Shown: positions 16,420-25,284, counted from the first letter of the stretch. The stretch is 64,000 nt of DNA from JBJFGR01 sp051892875 (GCA_051892875.1 JBJFGR010000148.1:31940-95939), one strand, 5' to 3'. Program-made: numbers and translations. The notes: a model not told the origin generated them from the letters alone.

Positions 16420-17877
16420 ATGCGTATATTATTTTTGACATCTGAATTATGTGGTTTTGCAAAAACTGGAGGTTTAGCAGATGTTGCTAAATCGCTACCT
16501 CTAGAACTTGCTAGAAAAAATCATGAAGTTATTATCATGCTACCTTGCTATTCCAAAATTGCCAATTGGAATAATCTACCTATAATAGCTCAACTAACTA
16601 TGGATAATAACCAAAATGATAATAAATTATCATTTAAGGTAAGGGAAACAACAATTCAGAATCTTGTTAAAGTTTGGTTAATCGACCAAGAATTTTTCTT
16701 TAATAGAAATAATCTTTACGCTGAAAATAATATTTCATACGAAGATAATGGAGAACGTTTTGCTTTTTTTTCTGCAGCTTGTTTGCAAGCTACCATGCAT
16801 CTTGGTTTTTGTCCAGAAATCGTACATTGCAATGATTGGCATACAGCATTAGCACCAATGATCTTAGTAACAAAATATGTTAACGTAGATTTTTTTAAAA
16901 ACACAAGAAGCATTTTAACAATTCATAACGGAGCATTCCAAGGCGTCTTTAATCGAAGTCAACTTTGGATGCTTCCTGAAATTGCTAGAGTATCAAATGA
17001 TAGTATTATCCATGGTTATGCCAATCTAAACTTTTTAAAATGTGGTGTTTATTACGCAGATAAAATCAATGCCGTTAGTCCTAGTTATGCCGAAGAATTA
17101 ACAACTTTTTTAGGTGGTCATGGCATTACCCAAAATTTTATTGACCGTATAAACGATCTCTGTGGAATTATAAATGGTTGTGATTACAGCGATTGGGATC
17201 CGAGTATTGATGTATCTCTTGCATTTCACTTTGATAAAAATAATAAACAAAATAAAAAACTATGTAAATATTTATTACAACAAACTACCTCACTTCCTGT
17301 TTGTGATGTACCTGTTTTTGGAATGGTTTGTCGTTTAACAGACCAAAAAGGTGTTGGTTTATTAATACCTATTTTAAATGATTTCTTAAAACATAAAGTT
17401 CAACTTATTATTGTAGGAACAGGTGACTTAAAATTAGAATCCATGCTTCATGAATTAGCAAATAAATACCCTAATAAATTTGTATTTAAGAGTCTTTATG
17501 ACAATGTACTTGCTCATCTTGTTGAAGCTGGTGCTGATTTCTTTTTAATGCCTTCAATTTTTGAACCATGCGGATTAAACCAAATGTACAGTCTTGCATA
17601 CGGAACTTTACCGATTGTCAGATCTGTAGGAGGTTTAAAAGATACTGTTATATCCTATGATCAAAACCCCAAAGATGCCACAGGTTTCGCTTTTACCGAT
17701 CCTGATCCAAATGCACTCCTTAGTTGTCTTCGTAGAGTTCTAATATTTTATTTACAAGAGTATGATGAATTTTTACGACTACGAGATAATGCAATGAATG
17801 TTCGTTATGAATGGAGTAAATCAGCTGAAGAGTATGAAGAAATGTATTATAGTGCTCTCCAAAAACCACGTTTTTAA
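16420..17877 (+). CDS. glgA: glycogen synthase GlgA (ADP-glucose)
   Basis: GT5 glycosyltransferase that elongates alpha-1,4-glucan from ADP-glucose. From the ATG at 16420 it has 485 residues; a TTG one codon earlier is a less likely start. The N-terminal KTGGLADV nucleotide-binding motif lies at residues 14-21. CNDWHTAL and the C-terminal EPCGLNQMYSLAYGTLPIV block, containing the conserved glutamate, are intact. It follows glgC by 4 bases. Branching and debranching enzymes (glgB, glgX, glgP) are not in the window. Confidence 0.97.
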   Translation: MRILFLTSELCGFAKTGGLADVAKSLPLELARKNHEVIIMLPCYSKIANWNNLPIIAQLTMDNNQNDNKLSFKVRETTIQNLVKVWLIDQEFFFNRNNLYAENNISYEDNGERFAFFSAACLQATMHLGFCPEIVHCNDWHTALAPMILVTKYVNVDFFKNTRSILTIHNGAFQGVFNRSQLWMLPEIARVSNDSIIHGYANLNFLKCGVYYADKINAVSPSYAEELTTFLGGHGITQNFIDRINDLCGIINGCDYSDWDPSIDVSLAFHFDKNNKQNKKLCKYLLQQTTSLPVCDVPVFGMVCRLTDQKGVGLLIPILNDFLKHKVQLIIVGTGDLKLESMLHELANKYPNKFVFKSLYDNVLAHLVEAGADFFLMPSIFEPCGLNQMYSLAYGTLPIVRSVGGLKDTVISYDQNPKDATGFAFTDPDPNALLSCLRRVLIFYLQEYDEFLRLRDNAMNVRYEWSKSAEEYEEMYYSALQKPRF

Positions 17878-17895
17878 AAAATTTTAGTTTTGCGT

Positions 17896-17901
17896 TATAA
17901 T
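17896..17901 (+). promoter_or_regulatory. putative -10 element upstream of the membrane protein gene
   Basis: TATAAT within TGCGTTATAAT, 31 bases before the start at 17933, sharing the CGTTATAAT string with the lptD and mutH promoters. Confidence 0.45.
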
Positions 17902-17932
17902 ATATAATCTTTATTTTTTAGGATTATTTGTA

Positions 17933-18751
17933 ATGCAAACATTTATAAAAGAACTCAATAATAGCTATAAAATAGGTACTCGAGTAGCCTTTCTTAGCAC
18001 TTTTCAAGCTCTAGCTGTTATAATTTCTGATAAAAAAACTTTTTTTATTAGTTTATTATTAAGTTTAAGCATTTGTATATCTATGCTTGTTCCTGTAATG
18101 TCTTTTTTTACTATTCCTGGAGTAATGACTGCGTACTTCTATTTACTCTTGAACAAAATTCATGGCAATAATTTCAATATTACTCAATCTTTAAAGCTAG
18201 TAAACTTTCACTATAATACAAAAATGCTTTCCTTTGCATGTTTGATACTTATACCAACATCTTTAATTATTGCTTGTGGAACATATGCTTATAATTCTTT
18301 TAGCATAAGTCCAGATACCAAACATTTAGTAGTTAATAGTCCACTTGCTATCTATGCTATCTTATTAACAACATTTATAACATTATTATGGGGAATAACT
18401 TTCATGAGTTCAAATATTTTATCCATGAAAGAAAATCCTTCAGTTTTGGTATGCGTTGTTGAGTCTATAGAAGCTTTATTAAAAAATCCTATAGCCTCTT
18501 TTATACTCTGCGTAAACTGGTTTATGGGCATTGCTTTTTCATTCTTCTTATTCGGAGTTATAGTCGTTGTTTTATCACAGTTACATTTAAACAATTTGTC
18601 ATACATTATATGGCATACAATTTTAACAACATCATTGATAGTATTTTTTATTAATGTTTATATAATGAATATAGCTATTATCACTTACCAAATTTTTTCT
18701 AAACAATTGCCTGAAAGCAATACTGACAACAACAATAATACTAATGAATAA
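17933..18751 (+). CDS. unidentified multi-pass inner-membrane protein
   Basis: Not recognised. The 272-residue protein has about six strongly hydrophobic segments (near 36-56, 58-75, 98-118, 139-162, 188-215 and 225-252), a positively charged N-terminus and a polar Asn/Asp-rich tail. A FFTIPGVMTAYFYLLLN stretch after the first segments faintly recalls the BPSS1780-type membrane family common in proteobacteria, but I cannot establish it. It has its own TATAAT box and lies 55 bases after glgA, so a link to glycogen metabolism is only positional. It converges with srmB over a shared hairpin. Confidence 0.75.
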   Translation: MQTFIKELNNSYKIGTRVAFLSTFQALAVIISDKKTFFISLLLSLSICISMLVPVMSFFTIPGVMTAYFYLLLNKIHGNNFNITQSLKLVNFHYNTKMLSFACLILIPTSLIIACGTYAYNSFSISPDTKHLVVNSPLAIYAILLTTFITLLWGITFMSSNILSMKENPSVLVCVVESIEALLKNPIASFILCVNWFMGIAFSFFLFGVIVVVLSQLHLNNLSYIIWHTILTTSLIVFFINVYIMNIAIITYQIFSKQLPESNTDNNNNTNE

Positions 18752-18771
18752 AACAACAATTTATAAAAATT

Positions 18772-18799
18772 CCCCGAAAGTTTTGTTCAACTTTCGGGG
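18772..18799 (-). terminator. terminator between srmB and the membrane protein gene
   Basis: Stem CCCCGAAAG (18772-18780) pairs with CTTTCGGGG (18791-18799). Read on the minus strand it is followed by a run of T (complement of AAAAATT at 18764-18771), so it ends srmB; on the plus strand the following tract is weaker but may still stop the converging transcript. Confidence 0.85.
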
Positions 18800-18804
18800 T
18801 CTCT

Positions 18805-20208
18805 CTATAAATTATCCTTTTTTCTTTTATCCAGTACTTTGTCTTTAAGACTTTCTTTTAAATTTTCTTCTTTTTTATTGTTTATAAAAACTTTAGCTTC
18901 TTCTTCAGACATACCTGATTTTAATAACTTAGATAATTTCTTCGCATATAAATCAGGCTTACCTTTATTCTTCTTATCTCTTAAACGTTGTTTATGAGAC
19001 TTTGCTTTTTCAACTATTTTATTATCATTTTTATTTTTTTTCTTTTTAGAAAAATCTGCTAACTTATTCTTAGGCTTTAGTTCTTCAACAACTCGTTTAA
19101 TTACTTTTTCATCAGTATAACGTTCTATTCGCTCCATCATAGGTATATCATGAGCTTCGATTAAGTTAATAGCACAACCTTTTCTACCAGCTCTAGCAGT
19201 TCTTCCTATTCTATGAACATAAATATCCGCACCTCTCGGTAAATCAAAATTAATAACATGGGTAATATCTACTATATCAATACCTCTAGCAGCAATATCT
19301 GTTGCAAGTAAAACTTTTACTTTATTATCCGTGAATTTTGATAAGGCATCCAAACGTTTTTCTTGTTCCATTTCTCCTCGAATGTAAACATTAGCTATTC
19401 CATCAGAAGTTAAACGAGAATGTAATTCTGCTAAACGTTCTCTAGTCTTTATAAAAACTATAGATTTTGTAACACTATCATCACTCAAAACCTTTTCTAA
19501 CAATAAAATTTTATGTTCTAAATCATCTGCATAATATTTATATTGAACAATTTTTTTACGTTCTGAACGAGGTGAATCTACATGAATTTCAACAGGATTT
19601 TTTAAAACCTCATTTGCAAACTTTGTTAATAAATCACCTTCTAAAGTTGCTGAAAACAAAAATGTTTGTTCTCTTCTGTAGGCTAATTTTGATATTTCTT
19701 TTACATCATCAATAAACCCCATATCTAACATTCTATCAGCTTCATCAAGCACCATAATTTCAACGGCATGAATATCAAAAGCTTTTTTACGGAGGTACTC
19801 TATTAATCTACCAGGAGTTGCCACTACAATATCTGTTTTTTGCGTCAATACAGGCAATTGCTCTTCATGATCTATACCACCAATAATTGTACCAATTGTA
19901 ATATGTGGTAAAAACTTACACATTAACTTTGCATGCTCAGTAATTTGCAATGCTAATTCTCTAGTTGGTGCTAAAATCAATACTCTAGCTAAACCTAATT
20001 TCTTTTTGGGAAAATCTATTAAATGTTGTAAACAAGGCAATATAAATGCAGCAGTTTTTCCTGTACCCGTTGGAGCATCAGCTAATATATCAAATCCTGA
20101 TAAAGCTTCAGGTATTACTTCTAATTGAACATGTGTTGGTTTTTTAAATCCAGCTTCATCAATTGCTTTTAACAAGCGTTCATCTAATTCTAACTCATTA
20201 AATTCCAT
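18805..20208 (-). CDS. srmB: DEAD-box RNA helicase SrmB
   Basis: ATP-dependent RNA helicase; the E. coli orthologue acts early in 50S subunit assembly. The 467 residues contain the Q motif, Walker A APTGTGKT, PTRELAL, DEAD (VLDEADRMLDMGF), SAT, the ATDIAARGID block and HRIGRTARAG, followed by a Lys-rich C-terminal tail (about 370-467). RERKKIVQYKYYADDLEHK is characteristic of SrmB rather than RhlE or DeaD. It is the last gene of the rppH-ptsP-thyA-sdhE-srmB minus-strand series and is followed by a terminator. Confidence 0.92.
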   Translation of the reverse strand: MEFNELELDERLLKAIDEAGFKKPTHVQLEVIPEALSGFDILADAPTGTGKTAAFILPCLQHLIDFPKKKLGLARVLILAPTRELALQITEHAKLMCKFLPHITIGTIIGGIDHEEQLPVLTQKTDIVVATPGRLIEYLRKKAFDIHAVEIMVLDEADRMLDMGFIDDVKEISKLAYRREQTFLFSATLEGDLLTKFANEVLKNPVEIHVDSPRSERKKIVQYKYYADDLEHKILLLEKVLSDDSVTKSIVFIKTRERLAELHSRLTSDGIANVYIRGEMEQEKRLDALSKFTDNKVKVLLATDIAARGIDIVDITHVINFDLPRGADIYVHRIGRTARAGRKGCAINLIEAHDIPMMERIERYTDEKVIKRVVEELKPKNKLADFSKKKKNKNDNKIVEKAKSHKQRLRDKKNKGKPDLYAKKLSKLLKSGMSEEEAKVFINNKKEENLKESLKDKVLDKRKKDNL

Positions 20209-20227
20209 GTATTAAATCAACCTTACA

Positions 20228-20488
20228 TTAACTGAGATCATCTTCATGACATTTGATAATCACATTTACCATCGCCAATATCCTTGGATCTGTTGGTTCT
20301 TGTCTACGTAATAAAAAACGTACTAATTCCAAATCTGAACATTGTAAAAAATATTCATATTCATAAAACATTTCTTCACCCATTTTAGGTAAATGTTTTT
20401 CAACAAAAGGTTCCAACATTAAATCTAATTCTCGCATACCTCGACGAGAATTCCATTTTATTTTATCCCATTGAACTTCTGATATCAT
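20228..20488 (-). CDS. sdhE: FAD assembly factor SdhE
   Basis: Small cytoplasmic protein that promotes covalent flavinylation of succinate dehydrogenase or fumarate reductase flavoproteins. The 86 residues carry the diagnostic RRGMRELDLMLEPF motif, including the RGxxE core, followed by the helical remainder. It lies 14 bases after thyA and 19 before srmB. The family was earlier annotated as the CptB antitoxin; the flavinylation role is better supported. No cptA-like partner is adjacent. Confidence 0.93.
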   Translation of the reverse strand: MISEVQWDKIKWNSRRGMRELDLMLEPFVEKHLPKMGEEMFYEYEYFLQCSDLELVRFLLRRQEPTDPRILAMVNVIIKCHEDDLS

Positions 20489-20502
20489 TTTACATCCTCA
20501 AG

Positions 20503-21297
20503 TTAAACAGCTATAGGAGCTTTAATCACCGGATAAGGATCATAACCTTCAATAACAAAATCTTCATATTTATAATCAAATATTGAACTAGGCTTTCTAG
20601 CAAATTTTAAGGTTGGTAAAGGTCTTGGTGTACGAGATAATTGTTCTAAAGCCTGCTCAAAATGATTTGAATACAAATGAACATCCCCACCGGTCCAAAC
20701 AAATTCATGTGGAATTAAATTACACTGTTCAGCAACCATATGTAATAACATAGAATAACTAGCAATATTAAATGGCAAACCTAAAAAGGTATCACAACTA
20801 CGTTGATAAAGTTGCAAACTTAATTTTCCATCCGCTACATAGAATTGGAATAATGCATGGCAAGGTGGTAATTTCATATTATCAATATCAGCAACATTCC
20901 AAGCACTTACTACTAATCTACGACTATCTGGAGTATTTTTTATCTGCTCAATAACTTTTGAAATTTGATCAATATGACCGCCACTTGGTGTGGGCCAAGA
21001 TCTCCATTGATAGCCGTAAACAGGGCCTAAATCCCCATTTTCATCAGCCCATTCATCCCATATAGTCACTTTATTATCATGTAAATATTTGATATTTGTA
21101 TCGCCTTGCAAAAACCATAATAATTCATGAATAATTGACCTTGTATGACATTTTTTAGTAGTTACTAGCGGAAAACCATCTGCCATATTAAAACGCATTT
21201 GGTAACCAAAAATAGACTTAGTACCTGTATTTGTACGATCTGTCTTTACTGTGCCATTATCAAATATATATTGTAATAGCTCTAAATACTGTTTCAT
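20503..21297 (-). CDS. thyA: thymidylate synthase ThyA
   Basis: Converts dUMP to dTMP with methylene-tetrahydrofolate. The 264-residue length equals E. coli ThyA, and the nucleophile is C146 in PPCHALFQF. SRRLVVSAWNVADIDNM, QLYQRSCDTFLGLPFNIASY and DVHLYSNH are all present. It follows ptsP by 17 bases. In E. coli and many relatives lgt lies between ptsP and thyA; here lgt is absent from that slot. Confidence 0.98.
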   Translation of the reverse strand: MKQYLELLQYIFDNGTVKTDRTNTGTKSIFGYQMRFNMADGFPLVTTKKCHTRSIIHELLWFLQGDTNIKYLHDNKVTIWDEWADENGDLGPVYGYQWRSWPTPSGGHIDQISKVIEQIKNTPDSRRLVVSAWNVADIDNMKLPPCHALFQFYVADGKLSLQLYQRSCDTFLGLPFNIASYSMLLHMVAEQCNLIPHEFVWTGGDVHLYSNHFEQALEQLSRTPRPLPTLKFARKPSSIFDYKYEDFVIEGYDPYPVIKAPIAV

Positions 21298-21314
21298 TAT
21301 TACTTAAGCTCCTA

Positions 21315-23561
21315 TTAATGCTTAATATCCACAAAATTACCTAATCCCTTAGATTGAGCATATTCGACATAAAGTTTGCGAATTTCTGTAGCAGAAGATA
21401 ATTTTATAGCTTTTGCAAATACTTCAGATAATTCCTTTGTATTCACACGACGTAAAATATATTTTATTTCAGGGATAGAAATCATATTCATACTAAGTTC
21501 TCTATAACCAATAGAAACTAGTAATAATGCGCCTAAAGGAGAACCTGCCATTTCACCACACATTGCCAATGGACGATTAATTTCATGTTCACAAATACGA
21601 TGTAATCTGTGTAAAACTCTTACCATTGCGGGCTGAAAACAATCGTATAATTTTGCAACACTAGGATTATTTCTATCAACAGCTAATACATATTGCGTTA
21701 AATCATTACTACCAATTGAAAAATAATCACAATATGGAGCCAAGTCTTCAAGCAAAAACATAACTGCAGGTACTTCAATCATTGCTCCTAACTTTGGATA
21801 AGCAACAACATCACTATACTCTTCACAAATTTCTTTATGTGCTTGATCTAACAAAGCCTTTGCCTGAATTACTTCATCTAGGCTAGATACCATAGGTAAC
21901 ATAATTTCAAGGTTTTCATACTTACGGTTGGCCTTTAACATTGCTCTAAACTGAGATAATAATAAATTTGGTCGATCTAAGCTTATTCGAATCCCTCTCC
22001 ATCCCATAAATGGATTTTCTTCATTCAAGGGTAAATAAGGTAATGGTTTATCACCGCCTACATCGAGAGTTCTCATCCTTACCCTTTTAGTTGAGAAATT
22101 TTGTAAAAAGTTTTCATAATGAGCACACTCTTCCAATTCTGTCGGAAAAGTATTATGCATCATGTATTCGATTTCAGTTCTATATAGCCCAACCCCATCT
22201 ATCATAGATAAAACTTCGGCTTGTTCTTCCTCAAAATTAATACCAGCATTCAAATCAACATTAATTTTTACACCATCTTCGGTGATTACTTCTTTACTCT
22301 TTTCTGAATCAAATAAACGACTCTTTTCCTCATTTAGTGAAACATTACCCTGATACTCTATTACAACACCTATAGAAGGGTCTATATGTAATTCTTTTCT
22401 CTTTCCATCAATAATAAATAAATGTCTATCTAAATCTTGAAGAGGTAAATTAACCCCCATTAAAATTGGAATATTCAAACTTTTTGCTAAAATAGCCGCT
22501 ATTGAATTTTCAGAACCATTTAAAGATACTAAACCAGCTAATCTATCCCTAGGGACTTCTGCAATTAATGAGGCCGTTACATTCTCTGCTAATAAAACAA
22601 CAGGTTCTTTAAAATCAAAATCTTCAAGATAACTATGTGCTAAACGAGACAATAATCTTTGCGCTAAATCTTTAATTGCTAAAGCTTCTTCTTTTTTATC
22701 ATCATTTAGACGAGTTTCAATATAATTATCAGAAATTATTTTTACAGCTGCTGATGCTGCCCAATTTTCTGACAAAATCTTTTCATCAACTAAATTGCTA
22801 AATTCATCTTCATCTAAGAATCTTTGGTAATTTTCAAAAACTTCTGAATGTTCAATCTTTTTTACAGAGTCTTTCATTCTTAAAATCAATGAATCAAGAT
22901 CTGTCTGTAATTGATACATAGCTTGATGAAATAATTCACTTTGCATTTCAGGATCATCAGTTTTACGCAAAATTACCTGATTCAACTCCATATGTGGTTG
23001 CCATACCCAACCTCTTGCTATAGCAATTCCGCCTGAACCAAATGTACATGAAATAGGTTCATGTGTATCTTGATCCTTGGTTTGCATATCTGATAAATAT
23101 AAAATGGATGCTAATTGAGCACTTAAAGTTACTAAAAATGATTCCTCGACGTCTGTAAATTGACGAGATTCTTTTTGTTGAATAATAAAAATACCTAAAA
23201 CAATTCCAGCATGCTCAATAGGTACACCTAAAAAAGATTGAAATTCTTCTTCACCAATTTCAGGAATATATTTAAAATTTGGATGATTTTGAGCATCAGC
23301 TAAATTAAGTAACTCTTTTCTACGACCAACTAAACCTACAAGTCCTTCACCGTAACGCAAAGTTACTTTACCCTCAGAATCCTGAAATAAACCATCTGTA
23401 GCTACTAAACGGTATCTACATCTTGATGGTTCATCAAGATATATGGAACAACAATCTACCCCTAAAGCTTCTCTAGATTCTTTTACTAATATCTTTAAAG
23501 CCTTAATAATATCATTTTCTTTCAAGACATTTTCAATGATTTTTCTTAAAGTGGTTAACAC
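21315..23561 (-). CDS. ptsP: EI-Ntr (PtsP), phosphohistidine replaced by isoleucine
   Basis: Homologue of the first enzyme of the nitrogen phosphotransferase system, which normally autophosphorylates from PEP and passes phosphate to NPr. The order is intact: GAF domain (about 1-160), EI N-terminal helical and swivelling domain (about 165-400), PEP-binding TIM barrel (about 420-700) with RTLDVGGDKPLPY, GSNDLTQYVLAVDRN and the acid-base cysteine C668 in CGEMAGSP. The swivelling-domain motif, usually GGxxSHxAI, reads NGSENSIAAI: the phosphorylated His is Ile354 (codon ATA at 22500-22502). The GTG at 23561 is chosen because GGAGGG lies 4 bases upstream and the resulting 748 residues start like E. 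coli PtsP. It overlaps rppH by 29 bases. Loss of autophosphorylation is predicted. Confidence 0.93.
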   Translation of the reverse strand: MLTTLRKIIENVLKENDIIKALKILVKESREALGVDCCSIYLDEPSRCRYRLVATDGLFQDSEGKVTLRYGEGLVGLVGRRKELLNLADAQNHPNFKYIPEIGEEEFQSFLGVPIEHAGIVLGIFIIQQKESRQFTDVEESFLVTLSAQLASILYLSDMQTKDQDTHEPISCTFGSGGIAIARGWVWQPHMELNQVILRKTDDPEMQSELFHQAMYQLQTDLDSLILRMKDSVKKIEHSEVFENYQRFLDEDEFSNLVDEKILSENWAASAAVKIISDNYIETRLNDDKKEEALAIKDLAQRLLSRLAHSYLEDFDFKEPVVLLAENVTASLIAEVPRDRLAGLVSLNGSENSIAAILAKSLNIPILMGVNLPLQDLDRHLFIIDGKRKELHIDPSIGVVIEYQGNVSLNEEKSRLFDSEKSKEVITEDGVKINVDLNAGINFEEEQAEVLSMIDGVGLYRTEIEYMMHNTFPTELEECAHYENFLQNFSTKRVRMRTLDVGGDKPLPYLPLNEENPFMGWRGIRISLDRPNLLLSQFRAMLKANRKYENLEIMLPMVSSLDEVIQAKALLDQAHKEICEEYSDVVAYPKLGAMIEVPAVMFLLEDLAPYCDYFSIGSNDLTQYVLAVDRNNPSVAKLYDCFQPAMVRVLHRLHRICEHEINRPLAMCGEMAGSPLGALLLVSIGYRELSMNMISIPEIKYILRRVNTKELSEVFAKAIKLSSATEIRKLYVEYAQSKGLGNFVDIKH

Positions 23562-24144
23562 AGTTCCCTCCATTGTTTTTTCTATTTTTAGAGTTCTTTA
23601 ATCTACGTTCCCGATTTAATGAATCAATAGGTTTTATCACAATACTTCTTAAAAATTTTCTGTTGCTGGTGCATAATGCCAACTCTGAAAATTCTAATAA
23701 TACCCTTCTATATACATCTCTCTTAAATGATACAACTTGACGTACTGGATACCAATAACTCACCCATCTCCAATCATCAAATTCTGGAATATTTGTGTGA
23801 TTAAATACAATCTTGCTTTCTTGAGTTTTTGATAATTTTAACAAAAACCACTTCTGTTTTTGACCTAGACATATTGGTTTTTCATCCCAACGCACTAGCC
23901 TTTTTGGAAGTTTATATTTAAACCAAGACTTAGATACAGACAATAACTCTACATCTTTAACATCTAATCCTAATTCTTCTTCTAATTCACGGTACATAGC
24001 ACTTTCAGGGGTTTCACCAATATTTATTCCCCCCTGAGGAAATTGCCAAGAGTTCTGCCCAATACGACGAGCCCATAAAACTTGTCCTTGACTGTTGCAC
24101 AACACTATGCCTACATTCAACCTGAACCCATCACTATCAATCAC
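23533..24144 (-). CDS. rppH: RNA pyrophosphohydrolase RppH
   Basis: Nudix hydrolase that removes pyrophosphate from mRNA 5' ends and so triggers RNase E decay. The Nudix box GINIGETPESAMYRELEEELGL starts near residue 38 and has all expected Gly/Glu/Arg positions; WQFPQGG and the C-terminal FDDWRWVSYWYPV region match RppH. The start is GTG with AGGTG upstream. The 203-residue length exceeds E. coli (176) through a basic Arg/Lys/Asn-rich tail (about 175-203). Its end overlaps ptsP, preserving the rppH-ptsP pairing seen in enterobacteria. Confidence 0.95.
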   Translation of the reverse strand: MIDSDGFRLNVGIVLCNSQGQVLWARRIGQNSWQFPQGGINIGETPESAMYRELEEELGLDVKDVELLSVSKSWFKYKLPKRLVRWDEKPICLGQKQKWFLLKLSKTQESKIVFNHTNIPEFDDWRWVSYWYPVRQVVSFKRDVYRRVLLEFSELALCTSNRKFLRSIVIKPIDSLNRERRLKNSKNRKNNGGNCVNHFKKNH

Positions 24145-24180
24145 AACTTACACCTATATTAACAATATTCTAAATACCTA

Positions 24181-24186
24181 ATTTTA
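24181..24186 (-). promoter_or_regulatory. putative extended -10 element of rppH
   Basis: Read on the minus strand the sequence is TGCTAAAAT, an extended -10 (TGn before TAAAAT), 36 bases before the rppH GTG. It is divergent from the mutH promoter. Confidence 0.45.
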
Positions 24187-24247
24187 GCACATTTAACTCT
24201 TTAAAACTAAATTTCTATAAATGATATTTAATATTTAAAAAAAACGT

Positions 24248-24253
24248 TATAAT
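24248..24253 (+). promoter_or_regulatory. putative -10 element of mutH
   Basis: TATAAT inside ACGTTATAAT, 35 bases before the mutH ATG, identical in its core to the lptD box. Confidence 0.5.
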
Positions 24254-24288
24254 ACTCTAATAATTCAATCCTAAAAACAGTAAATTTT

Positions 24289-24924
24289 ATGTACATACCC
24301 CAAACAGAACAACAATTATTAAATAGAGTTCATGCAATTGCAGGACTCACAATAGGAGAGCTTGCTACAAAATTGCAAATCCCCGTACCTAATAATATGC
24401 TCTACGCAAAAGGTTTCGCAGGTCAATTAATTGAAATAGCATTAGGAGCAAGTGCTGGTGCTAATCCAATTCAAGATTTTCCACATCTCGGAATAGAATT
24501 AAAAACTATTCCAATAACCTACAAAGGCACACCAGCAGAAACAACCCATATATGTATCATCCAACAAGATAAACTATGTGGTCAGGTTTTCGAAAATTCT
24601 AATTTTTTAAATAAATTAAAAAAAATTCTATGGATCCCTATTGAGGGTGAACGTTCTATTCCTTTAAAAAACAGACATATAGCAACAGGTTTTTTATGGG
24701 AACCATCTACAACAGACCTTATAAAACTTAAAAATGATTGGGAGGAAATCATGGAAATAATATCAACAAAAGGCATTGAAAATATTAGTAGTAATATAGG
24801 CGAAATTACCCAAGTTAGACCTTGTGGAAAATTAAACAATATTATGCAATACGGATTTTATCTCAGAAAAAATTTCACAACAAAAATTATACTTAAAGCC
24901 TTTGGCAATTATATACCTGACTAA
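24289..24924 (+). CDS. mutH: DNA mismatch repair endonuclease MutH
   Basis: Nicks the unmethylated strand at hemimethylated GATC to direct mismatch repair. The 211-residue protein shows the catalytic D-x6-E-x-K motif as D63, E70 and K72 in DFPHLGIELKT, preceded by GFAGQLIEIALGASAGANP, and later WIPIEGERSIPL and the C-terminal GFYLRKNF. Presence of MutH implies Dam methylation in the genome. It is divergent from rppH, the same neighbourhood as in E. coli. Confidence 0.97.
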   Translation: MYIPQTEQQLLNRVHAIAGLTIGELATKLQIPVPNNMLYAKGFAGQLIEIALGASAGANPIQDFPHLGIELKTIPITYKGTPAETTHICIIQQDKLCGQVFENSNFLNKLKKILWIPIEGERSIPLKNRHIATGFLWEPSTTDLIKLKNDWEEIMEIISTKGIENISSNIGEITQVRPCGKLNNIMQYGFYLRKNFTTKIILKAFGNYIPD

Positions 24925-25284
24925 AAACTTCAAATCTTCTACTCAATAATTAATAAAATTTGCTAATTTCTACCATATTATTTTTTTGTAATAGTCGTGA
25001 TAAATCGCTAATATAAACTATTCCTAATACTTAAAAACATAATTCTTAGATTACCTATATATAACAGAAATCTAGACATAATCTACTTTAAAAGTTTTTT
25101 TGCACTTTATATTAAAATTATACAAATATCAAAATTTTAAAATAAAAAAACATACATAATTTAGAAAATTTTCACGCATGTGATAATATAGCATATATTG
25201 TATCAATCACTGATACAAATAAATACTAAACGTATTATACGCTTTAACAAAATCAATTAATTATAATATTATGAGGAAATGTGT
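24925..25284. other. AT-rich intergenic region before the CBM48-like gene
   Basis: No gene seen in this 360-base stretch. It holds the perfect inverted repeat at 25199-25217, a CGTATTATACG near-palindrome at 25231-25241 that may include the -10 (TATTAT), and a GAGG ribosome site 8 bases before the ATG at 25285. There is no terminator hairpin of note after mutH. Confidence 0.6.
25199..25217. promoter_or_regulatory. perfect inverted repeat, candidate operator
   Basis: TGTATCA (25199-25205), five-base spacer ATCAC, TGATACA (25211-25217). It lies 68-86 bases before the start of the CBM48-like gene and just upstream of a plausible -10 (TATTAT, 25233-25238). The symmetry suggests a dimeric repressor or activator; the regulator is unknown. 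Confidence 0.5.

Noticed and set aside
20228..20488. CptB antitoxin of a toxin-antitoxin pair
   Set aside because: No CptA toxin is adjacent and the RGxxE motif fits the SdhE flavinylation factor.
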